From NCBI GenBank assembly GCA_002500745.1, contig DLST01000020.1:305210-369209 (forward strand): a stretch of 64,000 nucleotides of DNA, in the 5' to 3' direction. The notes under the pieces are model-generated. The model saw nothing but the letters and a program-made list of their open reading frames with translations, ran no database searches and was not told the DNA's origin. A program made the translations under genes and the position numbers. Numbering within the stretch: position 1 is the first letter of the stretch; the number at the start of each line of letters is the position of its first letter. This DNA comes from Sphingobacterium sp. UBA7855 (lineage in GTDB: Bacteria; Bacteroidota; Bacteroidia; Sphingobacteriales; Sphingobacteriaceae). Shown piece after piece: positions 62,671 to 64,000 of the stretch.

Positions 62671-63969
62671 GTGTCGTTAGAGAAACTAAAACTTAGCAAA
62701 AGATTGACTGCTACGATGACTGAACTCGGTTATCTGGCTCCAAAGGAAATTCAGGGTCGGTGCATTTCCAGAATTCTTGGTGGACAGGATGTTATTGCCA
62801 TCGCTCCTGAAGGAGCTGGCAAAACCACAACTTATGTTTTAACCACTTTGATGAAGTTGAAATTCACAACAGATGAAGCTCCAAAGTTTTTGATCTTGGC
62901 GCCAAATGAAGAACGTATCGACGAAATTGTTGAAAAATTCTACCAACTGAGCAAAAATAGAGACCTTCGCATTATTGGATTACGCGCATCAGGCAGTATG
63001 GAAGAGGAAATCGGGGAATTAGTTGACGGAAAGGATATTGTTGTAGCTACACCAAATCGCGCTAGAGCGATTTATCTCAAACTAGCGCTAAATCTCAATC
63101 GAATTCAGACGTTAATTATCGATGATGCGGAAGAGATTATCAAACAAGGAATGCAAACACCCGTACGCGAATTGGCGGAAAGCTGTGGTAAAGTGCAACA
63201 TATCATATTCAGTACGGTTGAACATCAGAAACTATATGACATGGTAGACAATTTCATGAATGAAGACTATGCCGTCATAGAGGTAGACGAACTTGAAAAC
63301 GATACTGTTGACACCTTGGATTTGTTCGTATACCATGTCCCTAATTTCACAACAAAAATCAATTTATTAAATCATCTGCTGCAAGATAAAGAAGTATTTC
63401 AGAAAGTAGTAGTTTTTGTAAACACGAAACTTACGGCCCAAAAATTAGCCAGCCACTTGTTCAGCAGGAATAAAGAAGAAATTGCGGTACTCAATCCATT
63501 ATTTTACGACGATTTCGGTTATGAAGCCATTGAAGACTTCAAAGAAAATAGTCAATCCCGTGTATTGATTATTGCGAGAGAAAACACAAATGATATTGAT
63601 CTTTCCGCTATTCCATTCGTTTTCCAATTTGAATTACCAAATGAGAAGGAGCAATTCTTAAATCATCTCCTCAAAAATGAAGAGAACGAAGAAACTGTAA
63701 TACTAACCTTTGCGACAGACCTGGAATTACCTATGGTAAAAAAAGTCGAACAGGCCGTTGGTAAAAGAATGGACCTACTGGCGTTACCCGAAGATGTGTC
63801 CATATATAATTCGACCGCCGATAAGAAGAAAAAGGTGAATAAGGAAGAAGACCAAACAGATATTTCTCGTGGAGGAGCCTTTCACCAAAAGAAAGAAAGC
63901 AATGCTAAAACTTATAATTATGGCGGCGGTGAAAAAGCGAAAATGACCATGAAAATGAAAAAGAAATAG
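62671..63969 (+). CDS. Degenerate DEAD-box helicase-like protein
   Basis: The 432-residue protein starts at GTG 62671, preceded by AAAGGA. It has the helicase layout: Q-motif-like PKEIQ, Walker A APEGAGKT (45-52), ATPNRA in place of TPGR, motif II DDAE (151-154) in place of DEAD, STV in place of SAT, and a second RecA-like domain (230-370). Motif VI (HRxGRxGR) is missing; its region reads NEKEQFLNHLLKNEE. The C-terminus is Lys/Gly-rich and disordered, like RNA-binding tails. ATP binding may remain, but the catalytic Glu and the arginine finger are lost, so helicase activity is doubtful. It could be a regulatory RNA-binding paralogue. Confidence 0.82.
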   Translation: MSLEKLKLSKRLTATMTELGYLAPKEIQGRCISRILGGQDVIAIAPEGAGKTTTYVLTTLMKLKFTTDEAPKFLILAPNEERIDEIVEKFYQLSKNRDLRIIGLRASGSMEEEIGELVDGKDIVVATPNRARAIYLKLALNLNRIQTLIIDDAEEIIKQGMQTPVRELAESCGKVQHIIFSTVEHQKLYDMVDNFMNEDYAVIEVDELENDTVDTLDLFVYHVPNFTTKINLLNHLLQDKEVFQKVVVFVNTKLTAQKLASHLFSRNKEEIAVLNPLFYDDFGYEAIEDFKENSQSRVLIIARENTNDIDLSAIPFVFQFELPNEKEQFLNHLLKNEENEETVILTFATDLELPMVKKVEQAVGKRMDLLALPEDVSIYNSTADKKKKVNKEEDQTDISRGGAFHQKKESNAKTYNYGGGEKAKMTMKMKKK

Positions 63970-64000
63970 AAGTTCAAAATAAATTACAACTAAAAAGGGA

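Overview
The window reads as chromosomal DNA of a Bacteroidota member, most likely Sphingobacteriaceae (Sphingobacterium or a close relative). The evidence is in the sequence: moderate-to-low GC, many promoters of the Bacteroidota form TTG-N19/20-TAnnTTTG, few purine-rich Shine-Dalgarno sites, and family content typical of the phylum (OMP_b-brl_3 barrel, LytS/LytTR pair, TIGR02757, DUF4268, FabV, MsrA-MsrB fusion, TPR-containing HisKA_3 kinase). I see no phage, insertion sequence, CRISPR array or integrase. One tRNA (Lys, TTT) is present and there is no rRNA.

Layout. 1-5.3 kb: 3' end of a metal P-type ATPase, then gyrA with two exported TPR proteins. 5.3-18.1 kb: stress and housekeeping genes (FKBP, OsmC, YhhS-like MFS, fabV, DMT transporter, ABC exporter, S1/P1 nuclease, DUF4268, lipocalin), then an ammonium transporter divergent from an outer-membrane porin, and a Nudix hydrolase. 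18.4-21 kb: two L,D-transpeptidases and an exported esterase. 21.2-28.8 kb: sbcD-sbcC, a small ORF with an upstream hairpin, an AI-2E family protein, a redoxin lipoprotein and GAPDH. 28.9-33 kb: pyrD-TIGR02757 divergent from an ABC-F ATPase, then tRNA-Lys. 33.3-42.8 kb: a metzincin-like lipoprotein, an orphan histidine kinase, MsrAB, a LuxR regulator, aldo/keto reductase, zinc alcohol dehydrogenase, YceI and an unknown gene. 42.8-47 kb: metallophosphoesterase, a methionine-gamma-lyase-like PLP enzyme divergent from an Lrp regulator, and a bestrophin. 47.2-52.3 kb: a TonB-receptor-like barrel, a LytS/LytTR pair and a small exported protein. 52.3-56.6 kb: a GMC oxidoreductase divergent from a TIM-barrel sugar isomerase and a Gfo/Idh/MocA oxidoreductase around a 16-bp LacI-type palindrome. 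56.8-64 kb: YihY, a membrane-anchored unknown and a NarL-type two-component system, then an SMR transporter and a degenerate DEAD-box protein.

How the genes work together. Convergent pairs are mostly separated by strong bidirectional terminators; in two cases the stop codon lies inside the hairpin stem. The best candidate for an underdescribed system is the palindrome-controlled oxidoreductase/isomerase cluster at 52.3-56.6 kb, which resembles glycoside-oxidation pathways. Second-tier leads are the degenerate helicase, the metzincin-like lipoprotein, the unknown gene behind an 11-bp inverted repeat, a 56-codon ORF bracketed by a bidirectional terminator, and two promoters with tandem -7 boxes in exact 8-bp register. 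Family assignments come from reading motifs and translated sequence; no database search was possible.
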